Shown here: piece by piece, positions 1 to 8,067 of the stretch
Layout of the letters: each line of letters begins with the position of its first letter
Position numbering within the stretch: position 1 is the first letter of the stretch
NCBI GenBank assembly: GCA_016715105.1
Contig: JADKBO010000045.1
Coordinates: 1 to 45,112, forward strand
Length of the DNA stretch: 45,112 nucleotides
Source of the DNA: Saprospiraceae bacterium
GTDB lineage: Bacteria; Bacteroidota; Bacteroidia; Chitinophagales; Saprospiraceae
Reading direction: 5' to 3'
Program-made: the position numbers and the translations under genes
The notes under the pieces: generated by a model
What the model saw: the letters and a program-made list of their open reading frames with translations, nothing else
What the model was told of the DNA's origin: nothing
Databases searched by the model: none

Positions 1-701
1 GTTGGTATTGAATTTACTTCACGGCTATTGTCAGCATACCAATTACGGACATAACGAATGGTGGTTAATAAACGAGGTGTATCAGTTTTATTTGGTGTTC
101 CTCTGTGTAAAACCCACGGGTGACGAATAAGCACATCTCCTTTGTCCATGCAAATCGGCAGCATTTCAATTTCGTTTTTCTCTATAGCATTAATTGCTTC
201 TTGTCTCGACATACGATGCGTTGCAGGTGCAAGTTCTATAGGTCCGTTTTCCTGAGTAATGTCTGTCAGAGCAAAATTTGTAATCAACATATAAGCAGGT
301 AGTTGAAGGTCGGGGAGTTCATAGAACAAGGGACGCTGATAGTCCACATGAATTGTCTGATAATCTGAACCCAAGATTGGAACATCACAGCCCCAGTGGT
401 CTGCAACTATCCTGTCGCCTAAAATACTTTTGACGAGGCTTAAGATTGTTTCGTCAAAGAAAAATTCTGGAACAAAACAAGGTGGTTCAAACGGCATTGG
501 CAAAAAATATCGGTTTGTTCCCCTGTTAGGCAAGTGTCCGTTATTTTCAAGAAAGTTTTGTAATACAGGCAAAAAAGCGACACGGCAATTATCTATTAAA
601 GAAACCGCAAGATGTCCTTTTAAAATACAAAAACCTTGTTTTTGAAGTTCTTCCTCTGCGTATGTATAGTCAACTTTCAAATTACCTACTTTTATTTTCA
701 A
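1..701 (-). CDS. Phytanoyl-CoA dioxygenase (PhyH) family protein, partial
   Basis: An uninterrupted frame runs off the window edge, so the C-terminus is missing. It encodes an Fe(II)/2-oxoglutarate oxygenase of the PhyH family, which hydroxylates small molecules in the cytoplasm. Counting from a TTG at 701, the HxD iron ligands are H118 and D120 (HVDYQRP), the distal His is H199 in HPWVLHRGTPN, and R210 in TDTPR would bind 2-oxoglutarate. A stretch typical of the family, QENGPIELAPATH, lies between them. No in-frame ATG precedes the conserved region and a stop lies just upstream, so a TTG start (701 or 680) is the best guess. The substrate cannot be told from the sequence. Confidence 0.85.
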   Translation of the reverse strand, partial: MKIKVGNLKVDYTYAEEELQKQGFCILKGHLAVSLIDNCRVAFLPVLQNFLENNGHLPNRGTNRYFLPMPFEPPCFVPEFFFDETILSLVKSILGDRIVADHWGCDVPILGSDYQTIHVDYQRPLFYELPDLQLPAYMLITNFALTDITQENGPIELAPATHRMSRQEAINAIEKNEIEMLPICMDKGDVLIRHPWVLHRGTPNKTDTPRLLTTIRYVRNWYADNSREVNSIP

Positions 702-879
702 TGCGTTGTATGTTTCTTGCAGTCAGTTTCAAATTATTAGTGTCCCTAAGCATGGGAGTTAATGTCTGTATTTACGCAATCATGCACAAATCTCGAACAC
801 AAATCTACCCTCAAACAGTTATAATCCCAAATTATCCAAGGGCGATCTTTGTTATCAAGAGTCCTTCTTCCCGCCAGTT

Positions 880-1767
880 TCAATTCAAGTCAAATGATTG
901 TCTGAACTTGTCATTGCTCAAAATCTCGTCCAGTATTTTTTCAGTCGTAATGTTGTTGTTTTTAAACGGATGTTGCTTGAATAAATTAGCATAAATTTTG
1001 TCCCTTTCATTCAATAAATTATCTACCGTATTTTCTGAAAGTTCATAAATACGCGTTGAAAAGTCTGAATGCCATTTTAGATTTTCGGGATTTACGTACC
1101 CTTTTTCAATAAAACCTTTGGTTTTTTTGGGACACCGGCAAGGATTGTCCCTATTTACTAAACCGCACCTGTTATGCATCCATTCGTAAAGATCTTTTCT
1201 GGCCCTTGTGAGTCGTTGTCTAAAATTGTCGGTACTTATTTCAAATATTTCAGCACCTAAATGATGGTCGATATCAAAAACATCGCCTATAATATAAGTC
1301 AAGCGTTGTGCTCTATCCAAACACATAATCATACCAGCCATACATGCTACTTTGGCTTCTTCAATTTCCCATTTCATTTTATTTTCTTCTTCCAATGTCA
1401 ATTCTTCAATTTTTGAACCTTCAATTGTTGTGAAAAAGTTTTCAAATCCTGCTTCATAACGCAATTCTATGGGTGCTTTTTTCGCATTCAAAAAATGATG
1501 AAATGTAATTCTGTAAAGCCACGTTCTAAACTGTGCTTTGCTGGCATCATAATTTCCGAGATTGGCAATTACTTTTATGAGGACTTCTTGTGTGGCATCT
1601 TCTGCATCGGCAATGTGATTGAAATATTTCAGGGCTACATTAAAAATGTAACCCTGATGATTTTCTACCAATGTATTCAAAGCCTGTTTACTTCCATTCA
1701 AACACGATTGTATGAGTGCTAAATCGTCTTGCTGACTATAATCTTTGTTGTTAAATGGATTTTTCAT
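880..1767 (-). CDS. ECF-type RNA polymerase sigma factor with Cys-containing C-terminal extension
   Basis: A sigma-70 family regulator of 295 residues. Region 2 is at about residues 15-95 (DAEDATQEVLIKV, then FRTWLYRITFHHFLN) and a region 4 helix-turn-helix at about 155-195 (GAEIFEISTDNFRQRLTRARK). It continues for a further 100 residues, beginning with a cysteine motif C201-x8-C210-x-C212, which ordinary ECF factors lack. The start codon overlaps the stop of the preceding DUF1330-like gene by one base (TAATG), so the two are probably translationally coupled. No anti-sigma gene is adjacent. By analogy with ECF groups linked to DGPF/YCII or SRPBCC proteins, the upstream genes are likely its regulators or targets; this is inference. 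Confidence 0.85.
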   Translation of the reverse strand: MKNPFNNKDYSQQDDLALIQSCLNGSKQALNTLVENHQGYIFNVALKYFNHIADAEDATQEVLIKVIANLGNYDASKAQFRTWLYRITFHHFLNAKKAPIELRYEAGFENFFTTIEGSKIEELTLEEENKMKWEIEEAKVACMAGMIMCLDRAQRLTYIIGDVFDIDHHLGAEIFEISTDNFRQRLTRARKDLYEWMHNRCGLVNRDNPCRCPKKTKGFIEKGYVNPENLKWHSDFSTRIYELSENTVDNLLNERDKIYANLFKQHPFKNNNITTEKILDEILSNDKFRQSFDLN

Positions 1768-2435
1768 TATTTACACATAAAGAAGTGATAGCTACTGAGC
1801 GCATTATCCCTAATGGGTGCTATTTTTTGGTAGTTGCTGTCTGCAATGTATTCTTTCATTTTTGAAGCATCATCTACGCCAAAGATAACGATAAGTTCTG
1901 GCTGTTGATAATCAAGCTCCCCGATTGCTGGCATACTTTTCATGATTTTCACAAAATTTTCTGCATGAATACCGTAATTTGAAAACAAGCCACTACTTTG
2001 TCCTTTTTGATTAAACTCAATGAGCTGGTCGTATCCCAAACTATCCTTAAAGTTTACTAAGGCGATACCATGTAAAGCATTTTTTGCCGATGCAGTAATA
2101 ATATCAGTCGTTTGTATTTCTGTACCGAAACTAACATTCATTTTTCGTAAACCAGCGTTTCGTATTTCGGCCAACTTTTTTACTTCTTCGTCAGCCATGT
2201 ATGATTGGAAATTTGCCATGCTTTCAGCCGTGAAAATTTGTATCATATCGGGTTGTTCAATAATGTTTTGGTTTACACCGATTTGTCCTTTACTTACTGG
2301 CTGATATTGATGTAAGATTTCAATTCCGTATTTTTTAAAATATGGATCAGCCTTCGTCTGAAAAGCTTCCAAATTTTGCATTCCGTCTTCCCTGAAGTAC
2401 AGAAAACTTATGAAAATTATTTTAATGCTGTTCAT
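1767..2435 (-). CDS. Duplicated DUF1330-like (ferredoxin-fold) protein
   Basis: A 222-residue protein built of two similar halves. Each half has a conserved core: residues about 60-97 (PDMIQIFTAESMANFQSYM) and about 180-215 (PELIVIFGVDDASKMKEYI), both followed by a short helix and an (A/P)xIR(N/D) segment. This resembles the dimeric alpha/beta-barrel DUF1330 family. ATG at 2435 is kept because its first 18 residues form the first beta strand of the fold; an alternative ATG at 2381 has a better purine-rich site (AGGGAAGACGG). It sits 2 bp behind the SRPBCC gene and overlaps the sigma gene, so it belongs to a three-gene operon. No enzyme activity can be assigned. Confidence 0.6.
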   Translation of the reverse strand: MNSIKIIFISFLYFREDGMQNLEAFQTKADPYFKKYGIEILHQYQPVSKGQIGVNQNIIEQPDMIQIFTAESMANFQSYMADEEVKKLAEIRNAGLRKMNVSFGTEIQTTDIITASAKNALHGIALVNFKDSLGYDQLIEFNQKGQSSGLFSNYGIHAENFVKIMKSMPAIGELDYQQPELIVIFGVDDASKMKEYIADSNYQKIAPIRDNALSSYHFFMCK

Positions 2436-2437
2436 AA

Positions 2438-2869
2438 TTAGTTGCTTTTTAAAAGTTCTTCAATTCCTTTAATACCACCTTGATACAATTGGTCAAGTCC
2501 TGTTGCAACAGCCTCTTCCATACTTTCGTCTAACAAGTTGTAATTTGCTAACCACGTAATATTTGTTTCTGTCGTCGACAGTTTTGTTACATGAATGGTT
2601 CCTAAAACATCTTTTGTGGGCAGCATATCCTGCTCGTCAATGGAATATTGAAAAACCATTGCGTCGTTGTCCACCGCCAAAATGGTTTCTTTGAGCACAT
2701 TGCCTTGAAAGGTTTTACAAATTCTTTTTGCACCCGGCTTTGCAAGGCCTTCTAATTCGCAAGATTCAATGGCAGAAAACCATTTTTCTAGCCCGTTACC
2801 TTTTGCGATTACTTCCCATACTTTTTCAGATGGGGCATTAATTGTCATTGTTGTTACAACTGATTTCAT
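2438..2869 (-). CDS. SRPBCC (START/Bet v1-like) family protein
   Basis: A 143-residue protein of the polyketide-cyclase/START fold. The opening strand is followed by INAPSEKVWEVIAKGNGLEKWF, typical of SRPBCC proteins that line a hydrophobic ligand cavity; the long closing helix is GLDQLYQGGIKGIEELL. It is the first gene of the unit that also encodes the DUF1330-like protein and the ECF sigma factor, with 2 bp to the next start. SRPBCC proteins commonly accompany such sigma factors, but the ligand and mechanism are unknown here. The promoter should lie in the AT-rich stretch just above 2870; no clear box was found. Confidence 0.85.
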   Translation of the reverse strand: MKSVVTTMTINAPSEKVWEVIAKGNGLEKWFSAIESCELEGLAKPGAKRICKTFQGNVLKETILAVDNDAMVFQYSIDEQDMLPTKDVLGTIHVTKLSTTETNITWLANYNLLDESMEEAVATGLDQLYQGGIKGIEELLKSN

Positions 2870-3073
2870 TTTATTATTTTTTTAAATTAATATCAGTTAT
2901 ACAATGCTATAGTTAAAGTGTGACAGGAATTGTAAAAATAATTTGAATCAGTACTGAAATAAGTGTTTCATGCTGTTTGGATTTGGTTGGCATGTTGGTT
3001 TTAGGCTTACCGCTAATGGTTTGGGTATTGCCGAAGATGGAGATTTACAGTATTATACTTCAATAAATGCACA

Positions 3074-3100
3074 AAACTTGAATTTAGCATTTCGCTTTCA
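3074..3100 (-). repeat. 27-bp spacer segment repeated at 11406-11432
   Basis: These bases match 11406-11432 at 24 of 27 positions, on the same strand. Both lie in non-coding spacers that follow or precede unrelated single genes. At 11.4 kb the segment forms one arm of a palindrome; here the partner arm is not obvious. The flanking spacer (2970-3070) has a higher GC content than the surrounding genes. It is probably a relic of the same class of cassette-boundary sequence described elsewhere in this window. Confidence 0.5.
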
Positions 3101-3114
3101 GATCAATAGTTCTT

Positions 3115-3675
3115 TCATCTTAGTTTTATTCCTTGTGTTACAAGTTTGTCTGCTCCAGATAAAACTCCAAAACTTCCTATTTTTCTAATTGCAAGTTTGT
3201 TATGAATTTGATATTTTAATTTTCGCGAAGTTGCTTGAATTTCCAGCCAGTCCCATGAACTAACAAGTCCTTTTACATTATTAGTGTCTTCCCACTTTAA
3301 TGCCCCCTTTTCGTTAATATGTCCAATATGAGACCGTTTAAGTTCATTATTTTTTATACCTCCGAAATATAATTGAATAAGTCCCCAACCTTCTGTCGCA
3401 TAACGAAACGTATGTCCATTACAACGCTTTGGATCAATGTCAACTTTTCTGAAAAAGGGTTTGCCTTTATGTCTTAGTGTCCAGAGTTGAAATGTAGTTC
3501 CGAATTCATCTATTTCAAGGTCAAACTTTAATGATATTTCGTCAACAGTTTTGTATTGACAAATCTCTTGTCCATATGGTGAACCTAAGTCGTAAACATG
3601 CAAGTCTGTTTCATTGAAAATGAATTCAAGTATTTTCAATTTGTCTGCTTTGTCTGCGAAAAAGTCGTAAGTCAT
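3115..3675 (-). CDS. Hypothetical protein
   Basis: Not recognised. ATG at 3675 (MTYDFFADKADKL) is preferred over a TTG at 3765, whose extra 30 residues look like read-through. The product is soluble, mixed alpha/beta, with no signal peptide or membrane segment. Notable segments are ETDLHVYDLGSPYGQEICQYK near the N-terminus and a central aromatic stretch FRYATEGWGLIQLYFGG, followed by SSWDWLEIQATSRKLKYQI. The pattern suggests a small standalone accessory protein of the kind found in other single-gene units here. It does not overlap its neighbours. Confidence 0.6.
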   Translation of the reverse strand: MTYDFFADKADKLKILEFIFNETDLHVYDLGSPYGQEICQYKTVDEISLKFDLEIDEFGTTFQLWTLRHKGKPFFRKVDIDPKRCNGHTFRYATEGWGLIQLYFGGIKNNELKRSHIGHINEKGALKWEDTNNVKGLVSSWDWLEIQATSRKLKYQIHNKLAIRKIGSFGVLSGADKLVTQGIKLR

Positions 3676-3886
3676 TATTTGTTTTTTCTGCCTGTAATCA
3701 CAGCTTTGATTTTTATTAGTTGAATTTAGAAAAATTGTTGAATGTTGGATGTCTTGCCCGAGCAAAAGATGATCAGAATTTCATGTGGTTTAAACCCAAC
3801 CGCAACACGTCCTATTTTTGCACCAGTTTGTGAATTATAAAACCTACACGGGCAGCTTGAACTTCTACAGCAACAAAGGTGTATTT

Positions 3887-3994
3887 CTATTCTTGAGCTT
3901 GACTAATTTGAGCGAATAATTGTCCGGATAACCAACTACTGAAACATGCTACAGCAATTGTAAAGACTTTGATGTATGATTCATTTTTTTGCAT
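3887..3994 (-). pseudogene. Remnant of a secreted or outer-membrane protein (35 codons) and decayed spacer
   Basis: A short frame, MQKNESYIKVFTIAVACF onwards to AQISQAQE, looks like a signal peptide with little behind it. Further downstream (3766-3886), other frames encode pieces such as VAVGFKPHE, which would fit a beta-barrel or similar exported protein. I read the interval 3766-4030 as a degraded gene rather than a functional small protein. Nothing else was seen in the 375 bp between the flanking genes. Confidence 0.3.
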
Positions 3995-4050
3995 AATGTG
4001 ATAGTTTTATTGTTTTTAGCGGTAGTATTAGTCAAACCACTTTTCAATTG

Positions 4051-4497
4051 TCAGTGAGATTTTTCCAATGACTTAATTTCTGTCAAAATGATTTTAACTG
4101 TGGTCTTTCCAATATTTTCTACATAGTGTTTGCCCACAGCATGAAGCCAAGATGCAGTTCCTTCCTTTTCTTCTGCCACAATAATTTCACCGTTTTCAAG
4201 ATATACTTTTAACTTTCCACCCGAAACAACATATGATGACTTAGCAGGGTGAGTATGCCATTCATCTTTTTTACCTGGGTCTATAGTGTACTCCAACACT
4301 CTTAAATATTCATTTTCCAATAGGAGTACAAAGTTGGCAGGAGATGCTTTAAGTGCATCAATATCTACTGTTGCTTTCTTTTCATTCTGCAAACCACTAC
4401 TGTCATTATTGGTTACTTTGCTCTCTGCAACTTTCTTGTCCTGATTACAAGAGAAACTAAAGCAAACAATCAAAACAAAAGAGATAACTTTTTTCAT
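4051..4497 (-). CDS. Cupin-domain lipoprotein
   Basis: A 148-residue lipoprotein: signal peptide MKKVISFVLIVCFSFSC with lipidation at Cys17, then a short linker and a single cupin barrel (about residues 60-145). The barrel carries DEWHTHPAKSSYVVSGG (H82 and H84 as probable metal ligands), a Gly-rich turn, and the second motif WLHAVGKHYVENIG (histidines). Likely anchored in an envelope membrane facing the periplasm. Cupin function cannot be assigned from this. It stands alone, separated from the next upstream gene by a palindromic spacer. Confidence 0.8.
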   Translation of the reverse strand: MKKVISFVLIVCFSFSCNQDKKVAESKVTNNDSSGLQNEKKATVDIDALKASPANFVLLLENEYLRVLEYTIDPGKKDEWHTHPAKSSYVVSGGKLKVYLENGEIIVAEEKEGTASWLHAVGKHYVENIGKTTVKIILTEIKSLEKSH

Positions 4498-4560
4498 AAT
4501 TATTTTTTGAGTTTATGAAGTATTATGTCATATGGAAATTAGTGTGGTTAAAAAATTATT

Positions 4561-4625
4561 GATAACGTTAGGTATATGAGGACCGCGACCGTTAAGTGAG
4601 CATTACCTTATATAAATTGTTGTCC
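4561..4625 (-). repeat. attC-like imperfect palindrome, short form
   Basis: The two ends are nearly complementary: on the plus strand the left arm starts GATAACGTTAGGTATATGAGG, and the complement of the right arm reads GACAACAATTTATATAAGG. On the minus (gene) strand it begins with GGACAAC and ends with GTTATC, the AAC/GTT arrangement of integron attC sites, although the full RYYYAAC/GTTRRRY consensus is not met. It lies between the DUF6090 and cupin genes, both on the same strand. Confidence 0.4.
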
Positions 4626-4661
4626 ACTCATTATTTTTCTAAAAACTTTAAAACTTTATTA

Positions 4662-5393
4662 TCAGTTGTTCAACATAAGAATATGCCTTTCAATTTGGTA
4701 TAGCAGGGAATTGACATCTTTGTTGACCATTTTATATTGATTCAGCATATGGTTACGGATAAAGAGATTCATCTTAAGGGTTTCCTGGAATTTCCGATTA
4801 TCCATCAATGCCTCATGACTTATTGGCTCCGCGGAAACAAAAAATTGTTCTACGTTGATCAAGTCAAGGAACTGCGGATACAAGGTATTCCATTGATGAC
4901 CATCATCCACTCCTTTTGTAACATTTTCGAGGTAGTTGTACTTGACTGTATAAAGGTTGGAGATTGCATTTCTGAGCGAATCATTAGAAACCAGATCCAT
5001 ACCTACAGATTTAAGATTTTCCCAAGCCGCAGTGTTGTTGCTTAATTGAAAATTGCCAATAATGTTCCCGTAGTATGGCTTTAAGGAATCATGCATCGGC
5101 GCCCGCTCTTGCAAAGCTTTCAAGATGATCTCGTTGGCATGTATTCGCTCAGCACTCTCTTTGATGTTATAATCGAGATCCTTAAGGTCTATTTGAAGAT
5201 TCTGACGCATTTCAGTGAGCAGGGTAAGCTCCTTCTTGCGTTGGTTTTTAACGTCGTTCGCGTTATTGATGGAAAGCGCAATCAAAATTCCAATAACAAC
5301 AAGTACAATTTCTCCAATCGCATATATTAGATATTTGGTGAACTTGTTTTCAGCAAGCAATTTTTGTCTAATTTTATTAAAGATTTTTATCAT
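4662..5393 (-). CDS. DUF6090 family membrane protein
   Basis: A 243-residue protein with the family's N-terminal signature: a basic start, then FTKYLIYAIGEIVLVVIGILIALSI as one transmembrane helix (about residues 18-43), followed by a charged coiled-coil (NQRKKELTLLTEMRQNLQIDLKDLD) and a helical C-terminal region. DUF6090 proteins are common in Bacteroidota and their role is unknown. It is a standalone gene: a 164-bp palindromic spacer separates it from the cupin gene and another spacer from DUF2314. Confidence 0.85.
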   Translation of the reverse strand: MIKIFNKIRQKLLAENKFTKYLIYAIGEIVLVVIGILIALSINNANDVKNQRKKELTLLTEMRQNLQIDLKDLDYNIKESAERIHANEIILKALQERAPMHDSLKPYYGNIIGNFQLSNNTAAWENLKSVGMDLVSNDSLRNAISNLYTVKYNYLENVTKGVDDGHQWNTLYPQFLDLINVEQFFVSAEPISHEALMDNRKFQETLKMNLFIRNHMLNQYKMVNKDVNSLLYQIERHILMLNN

Positions 5394-5562
5394 TGGTTAG
5401 TTGTTGGTTATAATAATGTACATCGGTTTGGCTGCTTGGTGAAGGTGGTGGCTTTCCCCACCAAACTCTCAAACACCGCTTAAACCCCGAAATTAGCACT
5501 TAATTTTTATTTGAAAGCACAAGCATGCCACTTTTGCAACGGTGTTGGTATGCACTGTTTTT
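5394..5562 (-). repeat. Palindromic intergenic spacer, cassette-boundary-like
   Basis: A non-coding spacer richer in GC than the genes around it. On the minus strand it starts after the DUF2314 stop with GCATACCAACACCGTTGC, and contains a perfect hairpin TGGTGG-GGAAAG-CCACCA (about 5435-5455), ending with TTATAACCAAC before the DUF6090 start. The overall layout (structured, bounded by AAC/GTT-type motifs, between unrelated same-strand genes) matches the other attC-like spacers, but the arms pair less clearly. Confidence 0.3.
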
Positions 5563-5956
5563 TTATTCTTCAATGATGAGTCCACTGTCAGCGTCAAATT
5601 GTTTTCTTTCAGTTTCAGTCATGCGATTACGCACAACCCTTAGTGTATATCCTCCACGCAATTTTTGATTGTCAATATACATCCAATCGGTGATGTTATC
5701 ATTTTTGATTTGAATGGTGTCTCCTAATTTAACGTCAGTAGTTGATTCCGGCAGATTGTCAATTACACCAAAATATTTACCTTCTTTAAGTATGATATTA
5801 CTAACCCAAATATGCTCACCGCCATTTGGAGTGTTGAAGCGGGTTTTAAGGGCAAAATACTCAAAATCTGGTTTGCCACTTTTTAATGCTTCATTAAATT
5901 TGTCAAGTGTTTTATTCAATAGTTCGGAAGAAAAAAGTCTAAAGAAATAAGAAAAA

Positions 5957-6028
5957 GATGAATGCGTTAAATTAGCAGAGCCAACCTGAACAATCATCTC
6001 GCACATGATCATTCAAAACGCATTCATC
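5957..6028 (+). promoter_or_regulatory. Inverted repeat enclosing the transposase start codon
   Basis: A perfect 12-bp inverted repeat (GATGAATGCGTT at 5957-5968 and AACGCATTCATC at 6017-6028) encloses the ATG at 6005. Inside it a second, weaker stem pairs TGAACAATCAT with ATGATCATTCA, so the start codon would be sequestered in RNA. The second copy keeps both stems. Structures like this are known in IS10 and IS50, where they block translation from read-through transcripts; that role is inferred here. Confidence 0.5.
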
Positions 6029-7237
6029 AAAGGCAATTGCCTTATAGGTGCAATTTTATTAAAAATGTCTGGTATTGGAGTGGTCCAGAAGAGATTTATT
6101 TGTCACCTGTTGATTTTAATAATGTGTATACGGGGAAAGATCAATTTTCTTCAATTAGAACGCTACGGCTCATACTCAGAACGCAGCTACAGGAGCAACT
6201 TCAGCAAGCAGTTTGATTGGCTGGAATTCAATACTATTTTTGTGAAGAATCAATGCAGTGACGAACTCATAATAGGGTTTGATCCAAGTTTTATAAGTAA
6301 ATCAGGTAAGTGTACACCAGGGCTAGGATATTTTTATTCAGGATGCAGTAGTAGATATGAAAAAGGCTTAGAGATAGGCTGCTATAGTTTAATTGATGTA
6401 AAGCAAAACACGGCTTATCACCTCTATGCTGCTCAATCAAAAGCCCCAACAAGGACAGATGAAGGAAGAACAATGATGGATCAATATATTGACCAATTCA
6501 AATCGTTGGGAGAGAAATTAAAGACTATATCCACTGTATTAGTGGCGGATGCTTATTTTAGCAAATATGAGTATGCTCAGGTGGTAATTAATCAAGGAAT
6601 GGAATTAATATCAAGGTTAAGGAGTGACGCCAACTTAAGATATCTTCATAATGGGCCACAAAAATCAGGAAGGGGAAGAAAGAAAAAATTTGCTGGAAAG
6701 GTGAATACTAAAAAGATTGATAAGAGAAGAGTGAGGCACATATATGAGGACGAACAGACTCGCATTTTTAGTCTAATTGTAAATTCTGTAAATCTAAAAA
6801 TGAACATACTGTTAGTGTGTGTAGAGAATCTAGATCAACAAGGTAATGTAAAAAATATGCAGATGTATTTTTCGACGAATTTAGAGAGGGATCCGATTCA
6901 AGTGGTAGAATACTATAAAGCAAGATTTCAAATGGAATTCAATTTTAGAGATGCTAAACAATTTACGGGACTAACGAATTGCCAAGCTAGGGCCAAAGAG
7001 CGGTTAGATTTTCACTTCAATGCTACTTTGACAGCTATCAACATTGGTAAAAGTGTCGCACGAAAAGGAATAGCTAAAGATATATCAATTCCCATATCAA
7101 TAAGGGACGTAAAGACAGAGTTATCAAATCATTTACTGCTCAATTTTATTTTTTCAAAGTTCGGAATTGACCCAGACTTGCAAAAAAATAAATCATGCAT
7201 CAAGGAAATATTGGATTTTGGTAAAATTGCAGCTTAA
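6005..7237 (+). CDS. Transposase, DDE YREK type (IS4 superfamily)
   Basis: An intact 410-residue transposase. Catalytic residues are visible: D93 in IIGFDPSFISKSGK, D182 in VLVADAYFSK, and E311 within the signature Y304-x2-R307-x3-E311-x6-K318 (YKARFQMEFNFRDAK), diagnostic of the IS4 superfamily. A basic patch (GRGRKKKFAGKVNTKKIDKR, about 223-242) may bind DNA. It catalyses cut-and-paste transposition of its own element. The copy at 27.9 kb encodes a very similar protein but is frameshifted. The start codon lies in a hairpin loop (see the inverted repeat entry). Confidence 0.92.
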   Translation: MIIQNAFIKGNCLIGAILLKMSGIGVVQKRFICHLLILIMCIRGKINFLQLERYGSYSERSYRSNFSKQFDWLEFNTIFVKNQCSDELIIGFDPSFISKSGKCTPGLGYFYSGCSSRYEKGLEIGCYSLIDVKQNTAYHLYAAQSKAPTRTDEGRTMMDQYIDQFKSLGEKLKTISTVLVADAYFSKYEYAQVVINQGMELISRLRSDANLRYLHNGPQKSGRGRKKKFAGKVNTKKIDKRRVRHIYEDEQTRIFSLIVNSVNLKMNILLVCVENLDQQGNVKNMQMYFSTNLERDPIQVVEYYKARFQMEFNFRDAKQFTGLTNCQARAKERLDFHFNATLTAINIGKSVARKGIAKDISIPISIRDVKTELSNHLLLNFIFSKFGIDPDLQKNKSCIKEILDFGKIAA

Positions 7238-7521
7238 ATTGCTTCCGAACCATTGTTATTTGCAGTCTCTATTGATTTATTAATTTCAGCATCTGTGCCT
7301 GATACACCGTAAATGTCAGGTTGACTTTCACGTTCGATTTTTGTCGTTTGACTAATATTGCAACTTACAATTGCAATTAAAAAAATCAATGTCAGCTGAA
7401 ATAGTTTCATAGTTAAATGTGTCGTTTTAAAATGGTGCATAAAGCTTTGGATACCCGATGGCTCGTCCCAATAGAGCGAGATGTCTGTGGTAGCCTGTGT
7501 TGTTCGTTCTTTTTTTTATTT

Positions 7522-8046
7522 TTATGCACTAAATATAAAAATATAGTTTTTATTATTAGTTGCTCGATTGAATATTGACTTCAGTTGTTCAAGTCCTTCA
7601 CAAATATGTCTTTGATTAAAAGCTTGGTCATCAGATTCGTCATCGTGCCAAACTTCAGGATAGATTCCGTTCAAGTTCAGTTCGGATGATTTGTATTTTT
7701 CTCGAATCTCTCTCTCTGAAATGAGATTCAACATATTGGTAATCTTAGATATTTGCTCAGGATCGAGATAGCTAATTGAATTATCCTCTAAAAAATCAAT
7801 CTCGTCGAAATTCATATTTTCATAATCTGGTTTTTCTCCTAAAAACTCTTTTGGATTAAATATTTGTTCAACGATTTCGTGGTGCTTTGAATCAAATAAT
7901 TTCTTGAGCATAAATTCAATTCCAAAAACATTTTCTTCCAGAGTCTCACTAGATTCAGCTTCATGAATTTTGAATAACGATAGATCAGCTTTTACTTCAT
8001 TAAAGTAAGTTTTATTTATTTCGTAAAAGGTTGAACTTTGTCCCAT
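7522..8046 (-). CDS. DUF1877 (YfbM-like) family protein
   Basis: A 174-residue soluble protein. Matching features of DUF1877 are the opening MGQSSTFYEI, the VFGIEFMLKKLF segment (equivalent to the family's helical core), SYLDPEQISKITNMLNLIS, the GIYPEVWHDD segment, and the terminal helix EQLKSIFNRATNNKNYIFIFSA. The family is widespread in mobile or accessory gene sets and has no established function. ATG at 8046 follows directly on a palindromic spacer. Downstream (7441-7521) is a short spacer with a CTCG/CGAG hairpin leading to the DUF2314 gene. Confidence 0.7.
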   Translation of the reverse strand: MGQSSTFYEINKTYFNEVKADLSLFKIHEAESSETLEENVFGIEFMLKKLFDSKHHEIVEQIFNPKEFLGEKPDYENMNFDEIDFLEDNSISYLDPEQISKITNMLNLISEREIREKYKSSELNLNGIYPEVWHDDESDDQAFNQRHICEGLEQLKSIFNRATNNKNYIFIFSA

Positions 8047-8067
8047 TTCAGTTTTTTGTTATATGAC

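Larger units (their letters stand above)
5917..7255 (+). mobile_element. Insertion sequence copy 1 (YREK-type DDE, IS4 superfamily), 1339 bp
   Basis: Ends are defined by a perfect 5-bp target duplication, TTATT (5912-5916 and 7256-7260), and by related terminal inverted repeats: CAATAGTTCGGAAG on the left and CTTCCGAACCATTG on the right (12 of 14 complementary). It carries one transposase gene. A second full copy is at 27782-29119. The 5-bp duplication would suit ISH3-like or related IS4-superfamily elements; the exact family needs a database comparison. It is inserted against the direction of the DUF2314 gene. Confidence 0.9.
5563..7410 (-). pseudogene. DUF2314 lipoprotein gene interrupted by an insertion sequence
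   Basis: The gene is split by the element at 5917-7255. The 5' part (7261-7410) encodes a lipoprotein signal MKLFQLTLIFLIAIVSC and continues to INKSIETAN. The 3' part (5563-5911) continues TLDKFNEALKSG and carries the DUF2314 core: IWVSNIILKEGKYFGVIDN, then VKLGDTIQI, DWMYIDNQKLRGGYTLRVV. Removing the element and one copy of the 5-bp duplication joins the parts in frame (ETANKTLDKFNEA), giving about 168 residues. As it stands the 3' part would be read from an element-derived start (to 6012), without its signal peptide, so it is probably non-functional. Confidence 0.85.
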
